This document shows, in pieces, positions 1-8,095 of a DNA stretch of 9,611 bases. The stretch is from Gammaproteobacteria bacterium RIFCSPHIGHO2_12_FULL_37_34. Lineage in GTDB: Bacteria > Pseudomonadota > Gammaproteobacteria > DSM-16500. Numbering within the stretch: position 1 is the first letter of the stretch; each line of letters begins with the position of its first letter. The DNA is taken from positions 1 through 9,611 of the forward strand of contig MGXW01000044.1 in NCBI GenBank assembly GCA_001801495.1, in the 5' to 3' direction. The notes under the pieces are model-generated. The model made no database searches. It was not told the origin of the DNA and saw only the letters and a program-made list of their open reading frames with translations. The position numbers and the translations under genes were made by a program.

Positions 1-1054
1 CGGAAGGATAAGTTTGTGTCTTGTTTGGCTTATTACTATAAGCATATTCAAAATCCATTTCATTTCGAACGTTAAATTTTTTATATAATTTTTCTTTAAT
101 TTCGTTAAACTGCTTTGCTGATGAATGCGTTGTGCCTGAAAGAGCGGTATTGCGCATTGCAAAATACAAAGCAACCATACAAACCATAGAAAAGCCAATA
201 ATTATCCAGCCAGGCGGTGTTCCTACTAACATTGGTAACACGCCTGTTACTAATGAAACACCCATAAAATACCCTCCTGCCATAGTCATTAAGGCGCCAA
301 ACCCTAATATTCCATAACGAGGTATTTTCAAATACCATTTTTCTTGATAGCTACCGGCATATTTTGGTTTTAGATGGGTAATATTTTGATTTGCAACTAT
401 TGCCATGCGGCTATAACCTTGATAGTTTGCAGGACTCATTTGATTATTAATCGTGGAATCGAGTAACAGTGTGTTCATGTTTTTAGTCATTTGAATCTGT
501 TTTTGGTGTAAGGATAAATGATTGATGTTCGCAAAGTTAATTCCGAGCATATTTTTTAATATGGCTATTTGAAACGAAGCATATAACGCCGCATTTAAAA
601 TAGTACAAACACCAGAAATAATAAAAACTAAGGGATGAGTAATATGCGGAATGATTGATAGTAATGATTTTATAAATAAAAAATCGAATACGCCGCTTGT
701 GCTCATTCCAAAAAGTCCAATCAACATAAAAAACAGGGCTTTTAAAGCTAACCATATCTTTGATTGCTGTTTTTTTTCCTCACATTTTTTTTGAGAATAC
801 TGATCGTTGAGATAGTGATAAAAGTTTTCTAATATGGCTAGTTTATATTGTTCTAATAATAAAAGATCGTTGTTGGAATTTTTTTTATCATGTTCTAATT
901 CGCAAAGAGTTTTAAATTCTCTTATTAAATTATCTAAATAAATTTTATTTACATTAAGGCGCTGAACTATTAAATAAAGTTCAGAATTTTCTGGTATTTT
1001 CCGACAAATTCGAATTAATTTTTTATCCAAAGCAAATGGGATTTCAATAGACAT
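1..1054 (-). CDS. Four-helix membrane protein of unknown function, C-terminus outside window
   Basis: The minus-strand frame starts at ATG 1054-1052 and stays open for 351 residues to the left edge, so the C-terminus is missing. I do not recognise the family. Residues 1-97 are hydrophilic and probably helical, rich in Lys, Glu, Leu and Asn. Hydrophobic segments lie at about 100-128, 138-166, 246-277 and 282-300, and suggest four membrane helices in two pairs. A polar loop (about 167-245) separates the pairs, and a polar tail follows from 301. No signal peptide is apparent. The start lies inside dnaE (11-bp overlap with its end), and AGAG sits about 10 nt upstream, so translation is probably coupled to dnaE or the two share a transcript. 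Two runs of eight A (coding strand) lie just before the first helix. The long open frame, normal codon use and clean hydropathy argue for a real gene; the function is unknown. Confidence 0.8.
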   Translation of the reverse strand, partial: MSIEIPFALDKKLIRICRKIPENSELYLIVQRLNVNKIYLDNLIREFKTLCELEHDKKNSNNDLLLLEQYKLAILENFYHYLNDQYSQKKCEEKKQQSKIWLALKALFFMLIGLFGMSTSGVFDFLFIKSLLSIIPHITHPLVFIISGVCTILNAALYASFQIAILKNMLGINFANINHLSLHQKQIQMTKNMNTLLLDSTINNQMSPANYQGYSRMAIVANQNITHLKPKYAGSYQEKWYLKIPRYGILGFGALMTMAGGYFMGVSLVTGVLPMLVGTPPGWIIIGFSMVCMVALYFAMRNTALSGTTHSSAKQFNEIKEKLYKKFNVRNEMDFEYAYSNKPNKTQTYPS

Positions 1055-4000
1055 ATTTTACATTCTCTATAGGCAACTGTTCAATGATTATCGTTAATAA
1101 ATCATCGGTTGGCTTGACTAACCAATTTTTTCCAAGTTTTATGTTGGTTTGAATGTGGTCGTGACGATAACCAATCACAATAGGGCAGTGACCACCAAGA
1201 TGTTGTGTGATTAATTGCTCAAATTGATGTGGATCGAATGTGTGTGTGTCTTGCAAGCTAATTTGTAAATATTTAACAAATCGTTCCCGAGCCTGTTCTA
1301 TGGTATATAGTTCACGACTAATCAAGCGAATGTGATTGTTAAATTCATCTAAACCAACTTCACCATCAATAATAATCAGTTGGTCAGGGTTAATTAATTT
1401 GCGATGCTTATGGAAGCATTCAGGAAAGCAGATAGCCTCCATTTGTGCGCTACCATCATCGATGTTAAGAATCGCTAGTCGATCTCCTTTTTTAGTCTGG
1501 CGTGTGCGGACATGAGTAATGATGCCAGCTATTCGCGCAGTGTGATGTTGCTTAATGTTTAATGAAATTAATTGGCAGGTAGTAAAATGTGCAAGCTCAT
1601 TTAAATAACGATTTAATGGGTGTCCGCTTAAGTAAAAGCCTAGCGTTTCTTTTTCTCCGCGCAAACGTGCTTCTTCGCTCCATGCAGGGGTGTCTTGATA
1701 TTCTGTTAGATCTGTTGCTATTTGCATGCCTAGAAAATCATGTTGACCATGCAATTGATTATGCAGCGTTTGTTCTGCTTGTTGCAGTGCAAGATCGATA
1801 GAGGTAAATAGTATAGACCGTTGTTGATTAAATGAATCAAAACACCCTGATTTAATCAATACTTCTAGAACGCGCCTGTTTGCTTTACGTAAATCAACAC
1901 GATGGCAGAAATCAAATAAATTTTTAAAGTTTCCATCTCGTTCTCGTACACTCATCATATTTTCGATGGCAGCAAGCCCCACACCTTTAATTGCGCCAAG
2001 ACCATACATGATGTGTTTTTCATCTATTACTTTAAATTTATATTCGCTTTTATTTATATCGGGAGGCGAAACATGGAGTTTAAGCGATTGACATTCATCG
2101 AGCAATATCATTATTTTATCGATTTTATCCATATCAGCTGATAATACGGCGGACATAAATGCAGCAGGATAATGTGCTTTTAACCAGGCAGTTTGATAAG
2201 CAATTAATGCGTAAGATGCAGAATGAGATTTATTAAATCCGTAACCGGCAAACTTTTCCATGAGATCAAATATATGGCTAGCAACCTCAGCATTTACTTT
2301 ATATTTCATTGCGCCACGACAAAAAATTTCTCGTTGTTTAGCCATTTCATCTGGTTGTTTCTTTCCCATGGCTTTACGCAACAAATCTGCAGAGCCTAAG
2401 GTATAACCAGCGAGTACCTGAGCAATTTGCATCACTTGTTCTTGATAAACAATGGCTCCATAGGTTGGACGTAAAATAGGAGTGAGTAGAGGATGTTGGT
2501 AAACAATTTTGGCGCGACCGTGTTTTCGATTAATAAAATCATCGGCTGCTCCTGCTTGCAATGGACCAGGACGAAACAGAGCAACCAAAGCGATGAGATC
2601 TTCAAAACAATCAGGTTGTAATCGTTTAATGAGATCACGCATACCATGGGATTCTAATTGAAATATTGCGGTGGATTGACATTCTTTTAATAATTTAAAT
2701 GTGAGTGGATCATGAAGTGGAATAAGATTAATGTCAATAGGCGGTTGATGTTCTTGTTCACGTTGCTTATTGATCACACGCAAAGCATATTCAATGATGG
2801 TTAATGTTTTTAATCCTAAAAAATCAAATTTTACCAGACCAACTGCCTCAACATCATCTTTATCAAACTGGGTAATGACATGTGCTGCGTCATTAGGCTC
2901 GCAGTACAATGGAACAAAATCGGTTAATTTACCAGGCGTAATCACAATGCCACCTGCGTGTTTTCCAACATTGCGTACAATGCCCTCTAATTTGCGCGCA
3001 AGGTCAATTAAGGTGCGCACCTCTTCTTCATGTTCATAACGTTCGCGTAGTAAAGGTTCTTGAGCGATTGCTTTTTCGAGCGTCATACCGAGCTCAAAAG
3101 GAATGAGTTTCGCAATTTTATCGACAAAACCATAGCCTAATCCTAATACACGCCCTACATCACGCACGACCGCTTTTGCGGCCATGGTGCCATAAGTAAT
3201 AATTTGTGCAACACTTTCATGGCCGTGTTTCTCCATCACATATTCAATAACTCGATCGCGACCTTCAATACAAAAATCAATATCAAAATCGGGCATGGAG
3301 ATGCGTTCAGGATTTAAAAAACGTTCAAATAGTAAATCATGAAATAAAGGGTCAAGATCAGTAATTTTTAACGTGTAGGCGACTAGCGAACCTGGGCCTG
3401 ATCCTCTACCTGGTCCAACAGGAATACCGTTTTCTTTTGCCCATTTAATGAAATCAGCAACTATTAAAAAATAACCAGCAAACCCCATTTTATTAATCAC
3501 GTCTAGTTCTTGAGATAAACGAAGATCATAAGGTCGGCGTTGATGCGAAAAAATTTCCGCTTGTGTATCGAATCGTTTTTGCAGGCGCTCTTTAAGACCT
3601 GCATGCGCAATTTCAGAAAGATAACTTTCAGCAGTATAGGTTTCTGGTACAGAAAAATGAGGAAGACGATTTTGGCCGAGTGTAAAGCTAACATTACATC
3701 GTTTAGCAATTTCTATGGTATTTGCGAGTGCTTCTGGAATATCTGCAAACAATCGTTGCATGTCTTCTTGATTGCGTAAATATTGTTGATCGGTATAATT
3801 ATGTGTACGTCGCGCATCATTTAACGCTAATCCTTCTTGAATGCAGACACGTGCTTCATGTGCTTCAAAATCTTCGCGATCTAAAAATCGCACATCATTG
3901 GTTGCAACTAATGGAGCATGGGTTGTTTCGGATAATTGTAAAGCTAAGTGGATGTAGCTTTCTTCTTGTGGCTTACCAACGCGGCTTATTTCGATATAAA

Positions 4001-4493
4001 AACGGGATGGAAAAATAGTTTGCCAATACTGTAAGCATTCTTTGGCTTGTGTGTTGTTTTGTGATAGTAAAGCTACCCCAATATCCCCTTCTTTAGCGCC
4101 TGATAAAGCAATTAATCCTGGCGAATAAGTGGCTAGCCAGGATTTTTGAATCACGGGATGATTCGTTTTTTGGCCCTCAACATAACTGCGTGATATTAAT
4201 TTTACTAAGTTGCGATAGCCCTCGTTATTTTGACACAATAAAGTAAGACGATAAGCTTGTTTAGAAGTTGCAGATTTTGCGACACACACATCAACTCCGA
4301 TGATTGGTTTAATCCCGGCTTCTAATGCCGCTTTATAAAATTTCATCGTAGCAAATAGATTGTTGCGATCAGTAATGGCAATGGCAGGCATACCAAAAAT
4401 TATCAATTTATTCATTATGTTAGGAATGGTTAGTAATCCATCTTTTAAAGAATATTCAGTATGCATGCGTAAATGAATAAAATGGGGTTGCAT
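1044..4493 (-). CDS. dnaE: DNA polymerase III subunit alpha (replicative polymerase)
   Basis: Catalytic subunit of the chromosomal replicase, extending DNA 5' to 3' within the polymerase III core. It has 1149 residues, close to the 1160 of the E. coli protein. Visible in order: an N-terminal PHP domain beginning HLRMHTEYSLKDG (residues 8-20) with GMPAIAITD (34-42); the palm with PDFDIDF at 401-407, whose D402 and D404 match the E. coli catalytic D401/D403; and KFDFLGLKT (555-563), whose D557 matches D555. Also seen are GPGRGSGPGSLVAY (360-373), FRPGPLQ (640-646), YGFNKSHSASYALIAYQ (751-767), a clamp-binding-like QHDFL (917-921) and an OB-fold at about 985-1060. ATG 4493-4491 is preceded by AGGA about 9 nt upstream and matches the family N-terminus. 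It is transcribed divergently from accA, whereas in E. coli the two run in the same direction. The downstream membrane gene overlaps its last 11 bp. Confidence 0.98.
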   Translation of the reverse strand: MQPHFIHLRMHTEYSLKDGLLTIPNIMNKLIIFGMPAIAITDRNNLFATMKFYKAALEAGIKPIIGVDVCVAKSATSKQAYRLTLLCQNNEGYRNLVKLISRSYVEGQKTNHPVIQKSWLATYSPGLIALSGAKEGDIGVALLSQNNTQAKECLQYWQTIFPSRFYIEISRVGKPQEESYIHLALQLSETTHAPLVATNDVRFLDREDFEAHEARVCIQEGLALNDARRTHNYTDQQYLRNQEDMQRLFADIPEALANTIEIAKRCNVSFTLGQNRLPHFSVPETYTAESYLSEIAHAGLKERLQKRFDTQAEIFSHQRRPYDLRLSQELDVINKMGFAGYFLIVADFIKWAKENGIPVGPGRGSGPGSLVAYTLKITDLDPLFHDLLFERFLNPERISMPDFDIDFCIEGRDRVIEYVMEKHGHESVAQIITYGTMAAKAVVRDVGRVLGLGYGFVDKIAKLIPFELGMTLEKAIAQEPLLRERYEHEEEVRTLIDLARKLEGIVRNVGKHAGGIVITPGKLTDFVPLYCEPNDAAHVITQFDKDDVEAVGLVKFDFLGLKTLTIIEYALRVINKQREQEHQPPIDINLIPLHDPLTFKLLKECQSTAIFQLESHGMRDLIKRLQPDCFEDLIALVALFRPGPLQAGAADDFINRKHGRAKIVYQHPLLTPILRPTYGAIVYQEQVMQIAQVLAGYTLGSADLLRKAMGKKQPDEMAKQREIFCRGAMKYKVNAEVASHIFDLMEKFAGYGFNKSHSASYALIAYQTAWLKAHYPAAFMSAVLSADMDKIDKIMILLDECQSLKLHVSPPDINKSEYKFKVIDEKHIMYGLGAIKGVGLAAIENMMSVRERDGNFKNLFDFCHRVDLRKANRRVLEVLIKSGCFDSFNQQRSILFTSIDLALQQAEQTLHNQLHGQHDFLGMQIATDLTEYQDTPAWSEEARLRGEKETLGFYLSGHPLNRYLNELAHFTTCQLISLNIKQHHTARIAGIITHVRTRQTKKGDRLAILNIDDGSAQMEAICFPECFHKHRKLINPDQLIIIDGEVGLDEFNNHIRLISRELYTIEQARERFVKYLQISLQDTHTFDPHQFEQLITQHLGGHCPIVIGYRHDHIQTNIKLGKNWLVKPTDDLLTIIIEQLPIENVKYVY

Positions 4494-4567
4494 GAGTGCA
4501 TCCTAGATGAAACATCTGGGTTAGAAGTGATATCATATATTTTTTTCATTCATCATAGAAGGCTCAT
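4494..4567. promoter_or_regulatory. Divergent dnaE/accA promoter region
   Basis: All transcription of dnaE (leftward) and accA (rightward) from a local promoter must start in these 74 bp or inside the neighbouring genes. The AT-rich centre at 4530-4547 holds TATCAT (4531-4536) reading rightward and TATGAT (complement of 4532-4537) reading leftward. Both are acceptable -10 candidates and they overlap around the palindrome TGATATCA (4529-4536). No convincing -35 box was found for either. The accA ribosome site AGAAGG (4557-4562) is 5 nt before its ATG. On the dnaE side AGGA (complement of 4501-4504) is the ribosome site. The promoter assignment is inference; the spacing and ribosome sites are seen directly. 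Confidence 0.45.
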
Positions 4568-5521
4568 ATGAATATCAATTTTCTGGATTTTGAACAGCCT
4601 ATTGCTGAATTAGAAGCTAAAATCCAAGAATTACGGATGGTAGGAACCGATGCTGATATTAATTTAAGCGAAGAAATAAATCGTTTAGAATCCAAATGTA
4701 ACCTATTGATTAAAGAAATATTTAGCAAGCTCACTCCTTGGCAAATTACACAACTTGCACGCCATCCTCTTAGGCCACAAACCACGGATTATATGTCACG
4801 TATTTTTACTGAATTTGATGAACTCTTAGGAGATAGAATGACATCTGCTGGCGCATCTATTGTGGCAGGGACTGCACGATTAGAGGGGCAGCCGGTGATT
4901 GTGATTGGCCATGAAAAAGGAAAAAAAACACAGGAAAAAATCGAACGTAATTTTGGCATGCCAAATCCCGAAGACTATCGCAAGGCTTTACGCATCATGC
5001 AAATGGGAGAGCGTTTTAAATTACCAATTATTACCTTTATTGATACCAAAGGCGCTTATCCAGGTATTGGTGCTGAAGAACGCAATCAAAGTGAAGCGAT
5101 CGCACGCAACTTATTTGTATTAGCGCGATTGCAAACACCCATCATTTGTATTGTGATTGGCGAAGGTGGATCGGGTGGTGCATTAGCAATTGGGGTGGGG
5201 GATCGCATTGCTATGCTGCAATATGCCATTTATTCGGTTATCTCGCCAGAAGGATGTGCATCTATTCTTTGGAAAAGCGCGGAAAAGGCGCCTGAGGCAG
5301 CAGATGCCATGAATTTAACAGCAGATCGAATTTTGCAATTAGGATTAATTGATGATGTTATTCCAGAACCGCTTGGCGGGGCGCATCGTCATTATGATGC
5401 TATGGCTCAAACATTAAAAAAATATTTGGTGCAACAACTCACCAGGCTGCAATCTTATCCTACTTCTACATTATTAGATGAGCGTTATAAGCGTCTCATG
5501 TCGTATGGGTTACATTCTTAA
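4568..5521 (+). CDS. accA: Acetyl-CoA carboxylase carboxyltransferase subunit alpha
   Basis: Alpha subunit of the carboxyltransferase half of acetyl-CoA carboxylase. With AccD it moves the carboxyl group from biotin on AccB to acetyl-CoA, giving malonyl-CoA, the first committed step of fatty-acid synthesis in the cytoplasm. It has 317 residues; the E. coli protein has 319. An N-terminal helical part (1-55, starting NFLDFEQPIAELEAKI) is followed by the crotonase-like fold: HEKGKKTQEK (115-124), NFGMPNPEDYRKA (128-140), IDTKGAYPGIGAEERNQ (158-174), the glycine-rich GEGGSGGALAIGVGD (198-212) thought to form the oxyanion and CoA site, and SPEGCASILWK (226-236). AGAAGG lies 5 nt before the ATG. 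The stop codon directly abuts the tilS ATG. AccD, AccB and AccC are not in the window. A run of eight A at 4921-4928 sits in the coding sequence without breaking the frame. Confidence 0.98.
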   Translation: MNINFLDFEQPIAELEAKIQELRMVGTDADINLSEEINRLESKCNLLIKEIFSKLTPWQITQLARHPLRPQTTDYMSRIFTEFDELLGDRMTSAGASIVAGTARLEGQPVIVIGHEKGKKTQEKIERNFGMPNPEDYRKALRIMQMGERFKLPIITFIDTKGAYPGIGAEERNQSEAIARNLFVLARLQTPIICIVIGEGGSGGALAIGVGDRIAMLQYAIYSVISPEGCASILWKSAEKAPEAADAMNLTADRILQLGLIDDVIPEPLGGAHRHYDAMAQTLKKYLVQQLTRLQSYPTSTLLDERYKRLMSYGLHS

Positions 5522-6853
5522 ATGTTGTTACAAGCCATTTCCAATTTTTTTTCTACATATCATTCTAAACAAACATTCTGGTTAGGATATAGTGGTGGTT
5601 TAGATTCTAGAGTATTATTAGCGCTCTGTGCACGATACCATCAGATGACACCGATTCAATTGAAAGTCATTCACATTCATCATGGCTTGCATCCACATGC
5701 CGATGTTTGGGCGCTACATTGCGCTGACATTTGTAAACACTATAACTTTGATTTTATAGAGCATGCTATTCAAATTAAATTACATCCAGGTGATAGTTTA
5801 GAGGAGATAGCTAGAGAAGAACGTTATAGCGTTTTTGCCAATTACATGGCAGATGGTGATGTATTATTAACAGCACATCAGCAAGATGATCAAGCGGAAA
5901 CGGTTTTGTTGCAATTATTGCGTGGTGCAGGGTTGAAAGGGCTTGCAGCTATGCCGCTTGTGACTACTTTTAGCCGTGGTTTTCATGCACGACCTTTATT
6001 GGATTTTCCTCGCGTTACATTACAACATTATGCAGAACAATATCAATTAAAATGGATAGATGACCCATCGAATGAGGATCATCGTTTCATGCGTAATTAT
6101 ATTCGACAAGAGATCTTGCCGCGATTAAAGCAGCGTTGGCCAAAGGCAACCCATTTACTAGCGCGAAGCGCAGCGCATTGTGCAGAAGCTCAAGTATTAC
6201 TTGAAGATATGTCTAAAACAATAAGGGTTAAAACAGCTGGTTCTCAAGTGAATACACTTTCTGTTGCTAAACTTTTGCATTTAGATCAAGCGAAGCAGCG
6301 TTTAGTGTTACGGACCTGGTTGAGTAAGCTCGCTTGTCTCATGCCCGATCAGAAAAAATTGACATCCATTTGTCAAACGGTTTTATTGGCAAAACATGAT
6401 CGCATGCCTTGTGTGCGTTGGCACAATGTAGAATTACGTCGTTTTCGGGATGATCTTTATCTAGTGCCGCAGTTATTACCACATGATACACAGCAAGTGT
6501 TGGATTGGGATATGACTAAACCGCTTTCAATGCCAGGATTAGGCATGTTAACAGCCGTTTTAAATAAAGGAAATGGATTACGGGTGGATATTAAACGGGT
6601 TTCAGTACGATTTCGCTGTGGGGGAGAAGCTTATCATTTAGGAAAACGAGGAAAACAATATTTAAAAAATCTCTTTCAAGAATGGGGGGTGCCACCTTGG
6701 GAACGAAATCGCATTCCTCTTATTTTTGTAGGCGAGCAATTAGCGATGGTGCTTGGGTATTATCTTGCTGATGATTTTGCTGTCAAGCAAGATGAGATGG
6801 GATATGAGATTGGTTTTGTTACTGGAGAATTACAAATAAATTTAAAATCTTAA
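5522..6853 (+). CDS. tilS: tRNA(Ile)-lysidine synthetase
   Basis: ATP-dependent enzyme that joins lysine to C34 of the CAU anticodon of tRNA-Ile2, so that the tRNA reads AUA and is charged with isoleucine instead of methionine. It has 443 residues, near the 432 of E. coli. The N-terminal PP-loop ATP pyrophosphatase domain shows SGGLDS (24-29), HIHHGL (51-56), SLEEIAREERY (92-102), TAHQQDDQAETVLLQLLRG (117-135) and WIDDPSNED (178-186) followed by RNYIR. The middle helical region (about 200-290) and the C-terminal TilS domain (about 356-422, with RCGGEAYHLGKRGK and PPWERNRIPLIF) are both present, so this is the long form. The ATG follows the accA stop with no gap and there is no strong ribosome site, which suggests translation by coupling to accA. 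Its last 12 bp overlap the convergent glycosyltransferase gene, and no terminator hairpin is visible there. Confidence 0.97.
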   Translation: MLLQAISNFFSTYHSKQTFWLGYSGGLDSRVLLALCARYHQMTPIQLKVIHIHHGLHPHADVWALHCADICKHYNFDFIEHAIQIKLHPGDSLEEIAREERYSVFANYMADGDVLLTAHQQDDQAETVLLQLLRGAGLKGLAAMPLVTTFSRGFHARPLLDFPRVTLQHYAEQYQLKWIDDPSNEDHRFMRNYIRQEILPRLKQRWPKATHLLARSAAHCAEAQVLLEDMSKTIRVKTAGSQVNTLSVAKLLHLDQAKQRLVLRTWLSKLACLMPDQKKLTSICQTVLLAKHDRMPCVRWHNVELRRFRDDLYLVPQLLPHDTQQVLDWDMTKPLSMPGLGMLTAVLNKGNGLRVDIKRVSVRFRCGGEAYHLGKRGKQYLKNLFQEWGVPPWERNRIPLIFVGEQLAMVLGYYLADDFAVKQDEMGYEIGFVTGELQINLKS

Positions 6854-8038
6854 TCTTGACTTTAATATACTGCCTTGTTGATTATAATTAAATCCTAAAC
6901 GCCAGGCACTTAAACATAATAATACAATACTAATGGTTTTTGTTGATGATGAAATATCATTTTTCAATAAAGCGTATAAAGAGAAAATAAAAACTAATGA
7001 CATAATAGGACTAAGGAAAAAAATTTTCATTGGCTTGGTAATTAAAACCGATTTTAAAAATCTAATTTTAGGCTGGATATATTCATTTCGTAGTTTTAAT
7101 GCGTAAGTGATAATACTTTTATCAACGCATTTAATATTTTCCTGCATGTAAACGTTATTGCTGCATTCCAACTTTGAGGGGTAATTTGTTTGATCTTTTA
7201 TTTTTACTTCGCTAGCACCTCGTTGTACTGATTTAATATAAAATCGCAATTTATTTGCATGAGCGATATATCGACTACGCATTTGTTTAGATAAAGCAAT
7301 CAGCCATAATCGACGTACATTAAGAACTCTATCCATTTTTTTTGCATCTGGAATAAGTAATCCAGCTTCAATCCCGCTTAATTCAATATCAAAAATAGGA
7401 ATATCACGAAAGATATTTTGTTTACCAAGGTAAAATGATATGGCTTGATGAAATACATCGGGACTATGACAGTCACCCCAAACATTGCAAATGTCCATCC
7501 ATTTTTTTGTGATAAAAGGAAAGTTGTCGGGATCACGCAATACATCAGCGAGTTTGTAAAAATTCCGCAAACGATTATCTGAAAGTTTTAAGCGAAAAAC
7601 ATGATCAGGATAAAATCCGATATAATTAACGAGCGCTTTATCCCATTCAAAAGTGTTCATTCTTACTTCATCAGAAGGATTCCATAAGAAATATGCATTG
7701 GGATGAGTGAAGTGGAACATATCATTAAAGGATTCCCATGCGCTCCATGGACCTAATTTTTTAGGAGCAATAAAAGGTTTGATTTTATGATGGCCATATT
7801 GTTTTGCTAGCGCGTTAACACACTCGATCATGGCGGTGTCTTCAGTATCAATTTTAACAAAAATTTCATAAGCATTTTTGTTCATACAATTTAAATGAAT
7901 ATTATTTACAAATTCGGAAAATTGATCCGGTCTATTGGAAGTGAGATGAATGGAGAGTAGAGGAAATCTTTCATCATAACGATACGGTTCATTCTTGATA
8001 ACAAGGTCATGAGTTTTTTCATTATTTGATTGAAACAT
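6842..8038 (-). CDS. Probable GT-A type glycosyltransferase with C-terminal membrane anchor
   Basis: A 398-residue protein with the layout of a GT2-like nucleotide-sugar transferase, recognised by pattern and not by close homology. LLSIHLTSNRPDQF (27-40) resembles the first strand and nucleotide-binding turn. EIFVKIDTED (58-67) supplies an acidic pair (D64, D67) after a beta strand. LGPWSAWESFNDM (95-107) and YFLWNPSDEVRMNTFEWD (116-133) match the usual region before and at the metal-binding acids, here S122-D123-E124 in place of a strict DxD. The rest to about 330 is basic and aromatic-rich without clear motifs. Two hydrophobic segments (about 338-358 and 368-383) would anchor the C-terminus in the inner membrane. 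The start is fixed by a TAA 9 nt upstream in frame. A role in surface polysaccharide or glycolipid synthesis is inference; donor and acceptor are unknown. It stands alone, convergent with tilS, beside a MITE-like element. Confidence 0.65.
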   Translation of the reverse strand: MFQSNNEKTHDLVIKNEPYRYDERFPLLSIHLTSNRPDQFSEFVNNIHLNCMNKNAYEIFVKIDTEDTAMIECVNALAKQYGHHKIKPFIAPKKLGPWSAWESFNDMFHFTHPNAYFLWNPSDEVRMNTFEWDKALVNYIGFYPDHVFRLKLSDNRLRNFYKLADVLRDPDNFPFITKKWMDICNVWGDCHSPDVFHQAISFYLGKQNIFRDIPIFDIELSGIEAGLLIPDAKKMDRVLNVRRLWLIALSKQMRSRYIAHANKLRFYIKSVQRGASEVKIKDQTNYPSKLECSNNVYMQENIKCVDKSIITYALKLRNEYIQPKIRFLKSVLITKPMKIFFLSPIMSLVFIFSLYALLKNDISSSTKTISIVLLCLSAWRLGFNYNQQGSILKSRLRF

Positions 8039-8050
8039 ATTATTTTATTG

Positions 8051-8055
8051 CTCCT
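8051..8055 (-). promoter_or_regulatory. Ribosome binding site of the glycosyltransferase gene
   Basis: The complement reads AGGAG, 12 nt before the ATG at 8038. The spacing is longer than the usual 5-9 nt. A TAA lies in frame between the site and the ATG, so no nearer upstream start is possible. It supports the chosen start, with a possible cost in efficiency. Confidence 0.5.
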
Positions 8056-8095
8056 ATTTTCCCTCAGTACACGACAAAATTTCCTGTAATTAATG

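Noticed and set aside
105..338. Small minus-strand frame of 77 codons
   Set aside because: It lies in another frame of the membrane-protein gene and has no motif of its own; a frameshift is not needed because the main frame is open.
537..755. Small minus-strand frame of 72 codons
   Set aside because: Also an alternative frame of the same membrane-protein gene, where AT-rich hydrophobic codons give open frames by chance.
2770..3039. Antisense frame inside dnaE
   Set aside because: It is opposite a strongly conserved part of the polymerase with no ribosome site or recognisable product.
3722..4018. Antisense frame of 98 codons inside dnaE
   Set aside because: It mirrors the codon pattern of dnaE and has no protein-like features or upstream signals.
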